Position numbers and translations under genes: made by a program
NCBI GenBank assembly: GCA_018224415.1
Contig: JAGTUZ010000326.1
Span: 1 to 5,628, forward strand
From: Bacteroidota bacterium
Lineage (GTDB): Bacteria; Bacteroidota; Ignavibacteria; SZUA-365
Reading direction: 5' to 3'
DNA: 5,628 nt
In this document: positions 1 to 5,628 of the stretch, one piece after another
How the letters are laid out: each line of letters opens with the position of its first letter
How positions within the stretch are numbered: the first letter of the stretch is position 1
The notes under the pieces: generated by a model
Told to the model about the DNA's origin: nothing
The model's input: only the letters and a program-made list of their open reading frames with translations
Databases searched by the model: none

Positions 1-716
1 CAGCCGTTGGCGTTGGTCACGCGCACACGGTAGCTGCCGGTGACGACGGCGACGTGGAACTGCGCGGTGGCGCCGACGATGGGCTGGCCGTCACGGAACC
101 AATAGTAGAAGGCCTCGGATGAACTCATGAGCACGTCGCCGTTCCGCGTGATCACCGGCTTCGCCGGCGCGGGCTTGTAGCTCACGCTCACGGTGTCGGA
201 AACGCCCGGACACCCCTGCATGCTCACCACCTCGCAATAATACCTGTCCGCCACGGTGACGATGATCGAACGTGTCGTGTCGCCGGTGTTCCATCGGTAG
301 GAGAGATACCCACGATTGATTTCGAGGCGCACGCTGTCGCCCAGGCACATCGGGATTTCGCCGTCGACGAGCACCGGGGGCTGCGGCGCGGGATAGGTGA
401 TGACCTGCACGGTGTCGGACAGCATGACGCGTCCGTTGCCGTCGAGCGCGACGCAGAAATAACTGCCGGGATCGCGCACGACGAGCAGACGCGTGGTGTC
501 GCCGGTGCTCCAACTCCACCGCGCATAGTCACCACCGTCGAGCGTCACCGCGTCGCCCTCGCAGATCTGCAGGGAACCGCTGGCCGTCAATTGATACCGA
601 AGTGGCGGAAGGATGAACGCGGGGATGTGCACGTTGGCCTGGCAGGACGAGGTGTCGTTCGCACTGTACACCGACACAATCACCCCGTAATCGCGGTCGA
701 GCGGCTGTTTCGGCTG
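1..716 (-). repeat. Diverged direct repeat copy A (paralogous Ig-like region)
   Basis: This stretch encodes residues 549-786 of the VWA protein and pairs with 4913-5628 at a fixed offset of 4912. CAGCCGTTGGCGT at 1-13 is identical to 4913-4925. The conserved C-E-G-D/E codons at 555-563 fall at the same offset (5467-5475). Any small indels cancel out. The repeat is the coding sequence itself, not a separate mobile element. Confidence 0.8.
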
Positions 717-2360
717 CTGCAGGAGCCAGGTGAGGGTGCGGGAGTCGCCGGGCGCGATCGGCGAGGGAAGCACGTCTTTCTCCGCGGTGAGAGGACTGTC
801 GGGCGCGGCGAAGGAAAGTCCGACCGGAAAGGAAATCCGGGCGCGAAGCGCATCGACGATGTCCACCGCGCCGAGATTGGTGACGGTCACCGCCACGGTG
901 AAGGGCATCGGGTCGTACACCTGCCGCGCGGTATCGAGGCGCACGCTGTCCACCGCGATCGAGCAGCTCCAGGCCTGTTCCTCGGGCGGGAACACGCATA
1001 CCAGCGCGGAGTCGATCACCGGCCGTGCGCAGCCCTGTTCGATCATGACCTCCGTCGCACGGATCGGGCAGCATGTGATATTTCCGGATGCCGGCATCTG
1101 GAATGTGAAGGACATCAACGTCCCGTTGCCCTGGATGATTTTCCGGTCATTGGTTTCGATGCGGATCCCGCCGGGAACGGGACCCACCGTGAGCGGCACG
1201 CCGGCAAGCAGGGAGCCCGGGGGCGCCTGCGCGGACCTGAACTGCATGCAGGTCTCGTCGAAGCGCAGCGTGAAGGCCATCGGATACAGCTGTCCGCCGT
1301 TCATCGGCGTAAGCAATTCGAGCGGCACCACGGCCTCGGCGCCACGCATCACATTCACACTGCCGATCTGCATCCGCAGATCGGTGAAGGTCGTCGAATC
1401 CAGCGGAGCGCGGTAGGTTTTTGTCTTGACATCCGTCCCGTTGCAGAAATTCTGGAGTTGCAGTTCGACCGTGCGGAAGGCACCGTCGGCGCAGTCGCGC
1501 TCGTAGGTGATGCGGCACTCACCGGCCTGCTGCGTGGTGAGCAGCGTGAAAATTTCCGTGTAGATCAATCCAAGCTGCCCCGCGTTCGGCGTCTGATAAT
1601 ACCGCCCCCCGGTGAGCAGTGCGATTTGCTCAAGCTCCGTTGCGTTGATCGCGCCGCCCAATCCGATTGTGTAAACCCGGATCATGTGTCGGTTTGCGAG
1701 ACTGATAATTTCCGACACCGTTCTGGTGGAGGAATTGTCTCCGCCGTCCGTCAGCACCACGACGCCGCGGCATTGGTTGACGCCGTTGTTGATCAGTTCG
1801 ATGAGGCCCGCGTAGATGCCGTCCCACACGGCGGTGGCACCCGACGCGGGCAGCGCGTCCACGGCCGAATGCAGCATGGGCTTGATTGTTGTCATCTGTT
1901 GGTACACGGTCACGACGGATGTGAACCAGATGATCGCCGCCTCGTCGATGACGCCGTCCATGAGGTCAACGAACGCGTGTCCGCCGAGCTTGGCGCCGGC
2001 ATTGCTCGAACCGCTCATCGAACCCGAAGCGTCGAAGACCAATGAGACGGAAATCGGACAGCGGAGATTCGGATCCGGACAGTCCAGGGTGAAGTCCGGG
2101 ACCTCGACGCCATTCTCGAAAATCCGGAAGTCCTGCTTCGTCATGTTGTAGGCGGGGTTTCCGTTGCATCCCACCGAGAAATACAGCTGGATCTCCGGCC
2201 AGTTCGCCGTCACGCGCTTGAAATTCAGGTTCGGTTGCGCGTGCAGCGGCGCCGCCGCCTGCAGCACAAACAGCAAGGCGAACACCAGCACACCGGCCAA
2301 AACGCTCCATCGCATACGCGCGATCGTTCCGCTGCTCACGTCGTTGTTACGGTCATTCAT
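1..2360 (-). CDS. VWA-domain surface protein with cohesin-like, CARDB-like and Ig-like domains (3' end outside window)
   Basis: An open frame of 786 codons reads from ATG at 2360 to the left edge without a stop, so the C terminus is missing. Residues 1-42 hold an Arg-containing start, a hydrophobic stretch (about 18-37) and an ALA-type cleavage site (PLHAQ), which indicates export. A VWA domain covers about 102-275. Its metal-ion-dependent adhesion site is intact: D110-x-S112-x-S114, T176 in GATAVWDG, and D205 in VVLTDGGD. Residues 329-455 look cohesin-like, and 465-580 look like a CARDB/DUF11 domain. Three Ig-like domains follow (about 591-655, 661-729, 735 onward). The Ig part is paralogous to the gene at 4609-5628, so about 100 more residues with a T9SS sorting tail are expected. 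Likely role: metal-dependent adhesion or protein binding at the cell surface (inferred). Start chosen because AGGAGGG lies 6 bases upstream; the in-frame ATG at 2315 lacks one. Confidence 0.93.
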   Translation of the reverse strand, partial: MNDRNNDVSSGTIARMRWSVLAGVLVFALLFVLQAAAPLHAQPNLNFKRVTANWPEIQLYFSVGCNGNPAYNMTKQDFRIFENGVEVPDFTLDCPDPNLRCPISVSLVFDASGSMSGSSNAGAKLGGHAFVDLMDGVIDEAAIIWFTSVVTVYQQMTTIKPMLHSAVDALPASGATAVWDGIYAGLIELINNGVNQCRGVVVLTDGGDNSSTRTVSEIISLANRHMIRVYTIGLGGAINATELEQIALLTGGRYYQTPNAGQLGLIYTEIFTLLTTQQAGECRITYERDCADGAFRTVELQLQNFCNGTDVKTKTYRAPLDSTTFTDLRMQIGSVNVMRGAEAVVPLELLTPMNGGQLYPMAFTLRFDETCMQFRSAQAPPGSLLAGVPLTVGPVPGGIRIETNDRKIIQGNGTLMSFTFQMPASGNITCCPIRATEVMIEQGCARPVIDSALVCVFPPEEQAWSCSIAVDSVRLDTARQVYDPMPFTVAVTVTNLGAVDIVDALRARISFPVGLSFAAPDSPLTAEKDVLPSPIAPGDSRTLTWLLQQPKQPLDRDYGVIVSVYSANDTSSCQANVHIPAFILPPLRYQLTASGSLQICEGDAVTLDGGDYARWSWSTGDTTRLLVVRDPGSYFCVALDGNGRVMLSDTVQVITYPAPQPPVLVDGEIPMCLGDSVRLEINRGYLSYRWNTGDTTRSIIVTVADRYYCEVVSMQGCPGVSDTVSVSYKPAPAKPVITRNGDVLMSSSEAFYYWFRDGQPIVGATAQFHVAVVTGSYRVRVTNANG

Positions 2361-2366
2361 GTTTCA

Positions 2367-2373
2367 CCCTCCT
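2367..2373 (-). promoter_or_regulatory. Ribosome binding site of the VWA gene
   Basis: AGGAGGG on the minus strand, 6 bases before the ATG at 2360. It is a near-perfect Shine-Dalgarno sequence. It decides the start in favour of Met1 over the internal ATG at 2315 (Met16), which has no comparable site although it would also leave a working signal peptide. Confidence 0.85.
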
Positions 2374-2378
2374 GGTGT

Positions 2379-2438
2379 TGATGGCTAATGGCTGATAGCT
2401 GATCTGCTGCGTACGGCGTACGGCGTATGGCTGCTAGC
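2379..2438. repeat. Heptanucleotide (7-bp period) degenerate tandem repeat array
   Basis: On the plus strand the gap reads as consecutive 7-mers: TGATGGC, TAATGGC, TGATAGC, TGATCTG, a 4-base break (CTGC), then GTACGGC, GTACGGC, GTATGGC, TGCTAGC. Most units fit NNATGGC or NNACGGC. The array fills nearly all of the gap between the propeller gene and the VWA gene. Its last unit covers the propeller gene's stop codon (2434-2436). It ends just before the ribosome binding site. No stem-loop followed by a T-run is visible, so it does not look like a standard terminator. Short heptamer arrays are known in other bacteria, for example the STRR families of cyanobacteria; its function here is unknown. 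Confidence 0.75.
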
Positions 2439-4596
2439 GCAGAAACGTCATCACGCGCAACTCTTTTCTCCCCTCTGCCTCGAGTGTCAGCATGTACACT
2501 CCCGGTGAAAGGGACACCGGAAGGAGCGTCCTGTGACAGTCTCCTGCGTCCGGGATGTACTCTTCCCGTACCGCCACTTCCCTGCCAAGCAGGTCCGTCA
2601 GTGCCAGACGCATCGTGGCGGGACGCTCCAGCTCGAAGGCCACCTCGATGCGGTCGCGGAAGGGATTCGGCCAGGCGGAGTGCAGTTCGAAGACCCGGGG
2701 TGCGGTCGGTCCGTCGATCGCGGTCGGAAGTCCGAAAGGGCCACGATAGATCGCGCCGTCGTCCGTCACGGCGTAGAAAACGTTATTCCGTGCTGCATGC
2801 AGCAGACGGATGAAATGCAGGTTGAATTGATGCTCGTTGAAGGTGCTCCATTCCAGTCCGTCATTGTGGGAGCGGCACACCCCGGCGTCATACGTTGCCA
2901 CCGCCAGTGCGCCGATGAAATTCGTCGCGATGTCGGTGACATACCGTCCGGGCGAGGCCGCGGCGGTGGGCGTCCACGACAGTCCGAGATCCGTCGAACG
3001 AAACACGCCTGCCCCGTAGCTGCCGGCGTACAGGTCGCCGTCGGGCGTCCGGGCGAGCGCCGTGATATTCGGATGTGTGAGTCCGCTGCTTGCCGGCAGC
3101 CAGCTGACGCCGCCGTCGCTGCTGCGCAGAAGCCCCTCGCCGAAGGTGCCGGCGAAGAGAAGGCTGTCGCTCACTGCGAGCACGCAGCGTATGGGGACGG
3201 AGGCGATGGACCGCGTCCCGAACGCCCAGTTCCGTCCGCCGTCGCTGCTGACGGCAACGACGCCGCTTGCCGTTCCCGCGAGCAGGAGCCCATCAGGACT
3301 CACAGTGGCCCGGGTCACGACTTCACCCGCGAGATCGTTCGACAGTGGCCTCCAGGTCGTACTGCCAGGCGGAAAACGACTGGCGACGCCATTCATGTCG
3401 AACGCGACGACGCTGCTGTCGGGCAATGCGACGAGCGAGCGGATTTCCGGATCGGGCAGACCCTCGATGCGCTGCCGCCAGTATGCGTGGTAGTACAGAC
3501 TCCCCGTCACGAACAGGCACGGCGCTCCCGCGGAATACAGTTCGCCATTCTGGAGGAGAATGTCCCGGACCGAGTCCATCTCCAATCCGGTGTGGCGCAG
3601 CTCCCAGGTCCGCGCCTCGTCTTCGGAGACGATGATGCTGTCCCGCCCGTAGAGCACGAAGTACCGTCCCTGAAAATCGATGGCCGTGCGGCCGGGTTTG
3701 CCGAAATCGGGAAGCACGGCTCCGACGGACGTCCAGTGATCCCCGTCCGTGGATCGATAGTATCCCCCCTCGGTCAGGGCCATCAGGGGACCTCGTTTGT
3801 CGCGGAATATGCGCCTGACAAACATCGAGGGACTTCCGGGATCACCGAGCCCCGCGTTCGCCGGCCGCCACTCAAAGGTCGGACGCTTCGCGCGCTTGAT
3901 GCCGTTCACGGTAAGCGCGGCCCATGCGTCGTCGCCATCGGTAAAAATCTGGATGACCTCATCGTCCTCCAGTCCTGTGTTCGCGGGCGTCCACCGCTGA
4001 TGCCACGGCGCCCACCCGTTTCCCGAGACATAGACCGTTCCGGGCCAGGTGTGACACAGGGCGCGGTTGTCGTCGAAGGTCGCGAAATGACGGATGTGTT
4101 TGACCTCCAGACTCGGGATTCCCTCGGTATATTTTCGCGCCACCCCGAGATGATCGATGTGCACCATGTAGTCCTGATCGCTGGTCATGTAGAAGCTGCC
4201 CATGCCCGCAGGGTACGGATAGCCGCCAGTGTTCCCGACGGCGCCACCGCGGTAGTTCCAGGTGACTCCCCCGTCGGTGGAAGTGTACAGGCATTCGGTG
4301 CCCTTGTCGTCGATACGGAGATGGTTGGTCATCACCAGCGCACTCGGACCCGCGGCGGGATCGGGCTCGATATGGGAAAAGCCACCGCCGTGCCCGGCGG
4401 AGATGACCTCCCGCCAGAAGCGGCCGCCATCGTCGCTGCGATACAGTGAGTACCAGGAAACGAGATACGCCGCGCTGTCGTCAAGGACAAAAAGCTGCTT
4501 GAAACCGTACCGGTCCACGTCGTCGATGCGTTGCCAGCTGTGGTACTGCGCCTGTGCGACGGTCGCGGTCAACATGAGAGCAAGAATCCAGCGCAT
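2434..4596 (-). CDS. Secreted Asp-box beta-propeller protein with T9SS C-terminal sorting domain
   Basis: A complete 720-residue protein. Residues 1-16 form a short signal peptide (MRW, hydrophobic core, cut after AQA). Asp-box motifs (S-x-D-x-G-x-x-W), the blade-turn signature of BNR/sialidase/VPS10/GH74-type propellers, occur at 54-61, 106-113, 282-288, 324-331, 450-457, 492-499, 534-541 and 576-583, with degenerate ones at 366-373 and 408-415. Counting the blade Trp residues suggests about 14 blades, possibly two seven-bladed propellers. Residues 636-720 form a T9SS type A sorting domain (AWPNPF start, TDLLGREV, SPGVYMLTLE, closing beta strand). Expected location is the cell surface or outside the cell. 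The ligand or substrate is unknown; propellers of this group bind or cleave glycans or proteins, and no catalytic site can be assigned. An in-frame TAA four codons upstream fixes the start region, and GGAGGG lies just before the ATG. It is probably co-transcribed with the gene upstream. Confidence 0.95.
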   Translation of the reverse strand: MRWILALMLTATVAQAQYHSWQRIDDVDRYGFKQLFVLDDSAAYLVSWYSLYRSDDGGRFWREVISAGHGGGFSHIEPDPAAGPSALVMTNHLRIDDKGTECLYTSTDGGVTWNYRGGAVGNTGGYPYPAGMGSFYMTSDQDYMVHIDHLGVARKYTEGIPSLEVKHIRHFATFDDNRALCHTWPGTVYVSGNGWAPWHQRWTPANTGLEDDEVIQIFTDGDDAWAALTVNGIKRAKRPTFEWRPANAGLGDPGSPSMFVRRIFRDKRGPLMALTEGGYYRSTDGDHWTSVGAVLPDFGKPGRTAIDFQGRYFVLYGRDSIIVSEDEARTWELRHTGLEMDSVRDILLQNGELYSAGAPCLFVTGSLYYHAYWRQRIEGLPDPEIRSLVALPDSSVVAFDMNGVASRFPPGSTTWRPLSNDLAGEVVTRATVSPDGLLLAGTASGVVAVSSDGGRNWAFGTRSIASVPIRCVLAVSDSLLFAGTFGEGLLRSSDGGVSWLPASSGLTHPNITALARTPDGDLYAGSYGAGVFRSTDLGLSWTPTAAASPGRYVTDIATNFIGALAVATYDAGVCRSHNDGLEWSTFNEHQFNLHFIRLLHAARNNVFYAVTDDGAIYRGPFGLPTAIDGPTAPRVFELHSAWPNPFRDRIEVAFELERPATMRLALTDLLGREVAVREEYIPDAGDCHRTLLPVSLSPGVYMLTLEAEGRKELRVMTFLR
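2848..3753 (-). repeat. 42-residue (126-bp) in-protein propeller blade repeats
   Basis: Within the propeller gene the blade-ending Trp residues fall at 331, 373, 415, 457, 499, 541 and 583, each exactly 42 residues apart; 288 to 331 is 43. Serines opening the Asp-boxes at 282, 324, 450, 492, 534 and 576 keep the same 42-residue register. The period is also visible in DNA: CGCCGTCGCTGCTG occurs at 3111-3124 and again at 3237-3250, exactly 126 bases apart. Two blades (366-373 and 408-415) keep the Trp but have lost the S-x-D-x-G core. Confidence 0.88.
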
Positions 4597-4599
4597 GAT

Positions 4600-4605
4600 C
4601 CCTCC
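4600..4605 (-). promoter_or_regulatory. Ribosome binding site of the propeller gene
   Basis: GGAGGG on the minus strand, 3 bases before the ATG at 4596 (4 if GGAGG is counted), which is a rather tight spacing. It lies in the 12-base gap after the upstream gene's TAA (4611-4609). That TAA is in the same frame as the propeller gene, so the start cannot lie further upstream. Confidence 0.7.
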
Positions 4606-4608
4606 AGG

Positions 4609-5628
4609 TTATCTGATCAGCAGTGTGTGGTGCGCCGTGTGTCCGCCCAAGCGCACGGAAAGCAGGTACACGCCCGCGGGGTGTCCCGCCAGGTCAAGGA
4701 CATGGAAGCCGTCCGCCGCCGGATCGCGTGTCTCCCGCAGCAGCGTCCGTCCGAGCATGTCGGTCACCAGCATGTCGGCGCGCTCTCCCGCGGGGAGGCG
4801 TAGGGTGAAACGCCCGGAACCGGGATTCGGGTGCGGCTGCAGCTCGAACACCAACGGCGCCGCGTTCTCCACGCCCAGCAGATTGACGATGAAGGGATCC
4901 GATATGGCGACGCAGCCGTTGGCGTCGGTGATGCGCACGGTGTAGATGCCGGTTTCGATGAGCGTGTGCGCGCGTGCGGTGGCGCCGGGAATGTCGCTGC
5001 CATAGCGCCTCCACTGCCAGGCGGCCGCTTCGGCGGTTTCGAGCACATCGCCGCTTCGCACGATCACGGGAATGGACGCCGCGGGAAACATCGTGACGGT
5101 GACGCTGTCGCTGCGGCCGCTGCAGCCGAACGCGTCGGTGACGTCGACGGAATAGGTGCCGATGCGCGTGGCCGGGAAACGCCGCACCGCCAGACCGTTG
5201 CTCCAGGAGTAGGCGGCGTAGTCCGCCCCGGCGTCGATCCACAGCGTGTCTCCCGGACAGAGCGGCAGGCTGCCCTCGGTCACGAGACGCGGACGCGGAC
5301 GCGGAACGACATTCACCTGCAGGGTGTCGCTGTACCCACGGCGGCCGCCGAGAAAGAGCACGCAGGAATAGGTCCCGCTCGCCCGCACGGTCAGCAGCCG
5401 CGTGCTGTCGCCATTGCTCCATTCGTAGCGGTCGTAGCCCGTGCCGGGATCGAGGGTGACCGACTCCCCTTCGCAGAACTCCAGCGGACCGCTGCGCTGC
5501 AACACCACCCGGAAATCCAGTACATCGAGCGCGGGAATGGTCACCACGACCTCGCAGCGCGTGCTGTCGGCACCGGGACTGAACGCCCAGGCCTCCACCA
5601 CGTACTGCCGCCGCAGGGGCGTCGGCCC
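4609..5628 (-). CDS. Ig-like domain surface protein with T9SS C-terminal sorting domain (5' end outside window)
   Basis: The C-terminal 339 residues of a larger protein. The frame is open to the right edge, and a GTG at 5601 is internal rather than a start, because nine in-frame codons before it continue the homology to the VWA gene. Residues 1-33 match the end of that gene's CARDB-like domain. Three Ig-like domains follow: about 42-107 (FCEGESVTL, WSNGDSTR, GTYSC), 112-180 (LCPGDTLWI, WSNG, GTYSV, FGC) and 186-250 (WQWRRYG, IPGATA, GIYTVRITDANGC). Residues 255-339 form a T9SS type A sorting domain (PHPNPGSGRF, VTDMLGRTL, PAGVYLLSV, final LLIR), so the product should be exported and surface-anchored or released. 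The missing N-terminal part is expected to carry a signal peptide and possibly a VWA domain, by analogy with its paralog. The stop is TAA, 12 bases before the propeller gene, which suggests an operon. Confidence 0.93.
   Translation of the reverse strand, partial: GPTPLRRQYVVEAWAFSPGADSTRCEVVVTIPALDVLDFRVVLQRSGPLEFCEGESVTLDPGTGYDRYEWSNGDSTRLLTVRASGTYSCVLFLGGRRGYSDTLQVNVVPRPRPRLVTEGSLPLCPGDTLWIDAGADYAAYSWSNGLAVRRFPATRIGTYSVDVTDAFGCSGRSDSVTVTMFPAASIPVIVRSGDVLETAEAAAWQWRRYGSDIPGATARAHTLIETGIYTVRITDANGCVAISDPFIVNLLGVENAAPLVFELQPHPNPGSGRFTLRLPAGERADMLVTDMLGRTLLRETRDPAADGFHVLDLAGHPAGVYLLSVRLGGHTAHHTLLIR
4913..5628 (-). repeat. Diverged direct repeat copy B (paralogous Ig-like region)
   Basis: Partner of 1-716, in the same orientation and at the same codon phase. 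Similarity is clearest at the Ig-domain motifs (CEGE/CEGD, WSNGDSTR/WSTGDTTR, GATA, ANG) and is looser between them, as expected of protein-level conservation after an old duplication. It probably continues beyond the right edge. Confidence 0.8.

Noticed and set aside
591..2045. Plus-strand open frame of 484 codons
   Set aside because: It is codon-aligned antisense to the VWA gene. The translation is rich in His, Arg and Asp with no domain, while the minus strand gives a clear signal peptide, VWA metal site and Ig-like domains with a strong ribosome binding site.
2313..2315. Internal ATG as start of the VWA gene (Met16)
   Set aside because: It would give a textbook signal peptide, but no Shine-Dalgarno sequence precedes it, whereas AGGAGGG sits 6 bases before the ATG at 2360.
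2361..2433. Intrinsic terminator between the propeller and VWA genes
   Set aside because: Only heptamer repeats and short palindromes (GCTAGC, GTAC) are present; there is no stable GC-rich hairpin followed by a T-run on the minus strand.
2848..3753. CRISPR array or DNA-level satellite, because of the 126-bp period
   Set aside because: The period is a protein-level repeat of propeller blades in frame; units are strongly diverged at the DNA level and there is no repeat-spacer structure.
2533..4449. Plus-strand open frame of 638 codons
   Set aside because: It is codon-aligned antisense to the propeller gene. The sense strand shows regular Asp-box repeats and a T9SS tail; the antisense product has low-complexity Arg/Gly/His composition and no recognisable motif.
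2434..4596. Calling the propeller protein a sialidase or a GH74 xyloglucanase
   Set aside because: Asp-boxes are shared by many non-enzymatic propellers, and I cannot identify the catalytic residues of either family.
5599..5601. GTG as the start codon of the rightmost gene
   Set aside because: The frame is open to the window edge, and the residues before this GTG continue the similarity to the paralog, so it is an internal Val codon.

Overview
The window is GC-rich and tightly packed. It holds three genes, all on the minus strand, so in transcription order they run from the right edge to the left edge. All three look like exported surface or extracellular proteins. Two end in C-terminal domains of the kind recognised by the type IX secretion system (T9SS). 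The third runs off the left edge, but its visible part is paralogous to one of those two. T9SS-type tails combined with high GC, gliding-type Ig-like domains and an intergenic heptamer array point to the Bacteroidota/Chlorobiota/Ignavibacteriota superphylum, more likely a GC-rich Ignavibacteria/Kapabacteria or Rhodothermia-like lineage than a classical low-GC Bacteroidetes. That placement is inference from style, not from a marker gene.

Right to left: (1) 5628-4609 is the C-terminal 339 residues of a protein with three Ig-like domains and a T9SS tail; its start lies outside the window. (2) 4596-2434 follows after 12 bases and encodes a complete 720-residue secreted protein made of Asp-box (BNR/sialidase-type) beta-propeller blades plus a T9SS tail. 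Its blades repeat at exactly 42 residues over the second half. (3) A 73-base gap follows, with a 7-bp-period repeat array and a perfect ribosome binding site. (4) 2360-1 is a large open frame of 786 codons that never closes inside the window. It encodes a signal peptide, a von Willebrand A (VWA) domain with an intact metal-binding site, a probable cohesin-like domain, a CARDB/DUF11-like domain, and the same Ig-like triplet seen in the rightmost gene.

The outer two genes are therefore paralogs. Their shared part lines up at a constant offset of 4912 bases with no net insertion or deletion across 716 bases. The simplest picture is a co-transcribed cassette of T9SS cargo in which a double-propeller protein sits between two VWA/Ig-type adhesin-like proteins, probably after a gene duplication. 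No enzyme, RNA gene, mobile element, CRISPR array or defence gene is visible. I see no evidence for a wholly new system. The points most worth a second look are the paralog pair around the propeller gene, the exact 42-residue blade period, the cohesin-like segment and the heptamer array.
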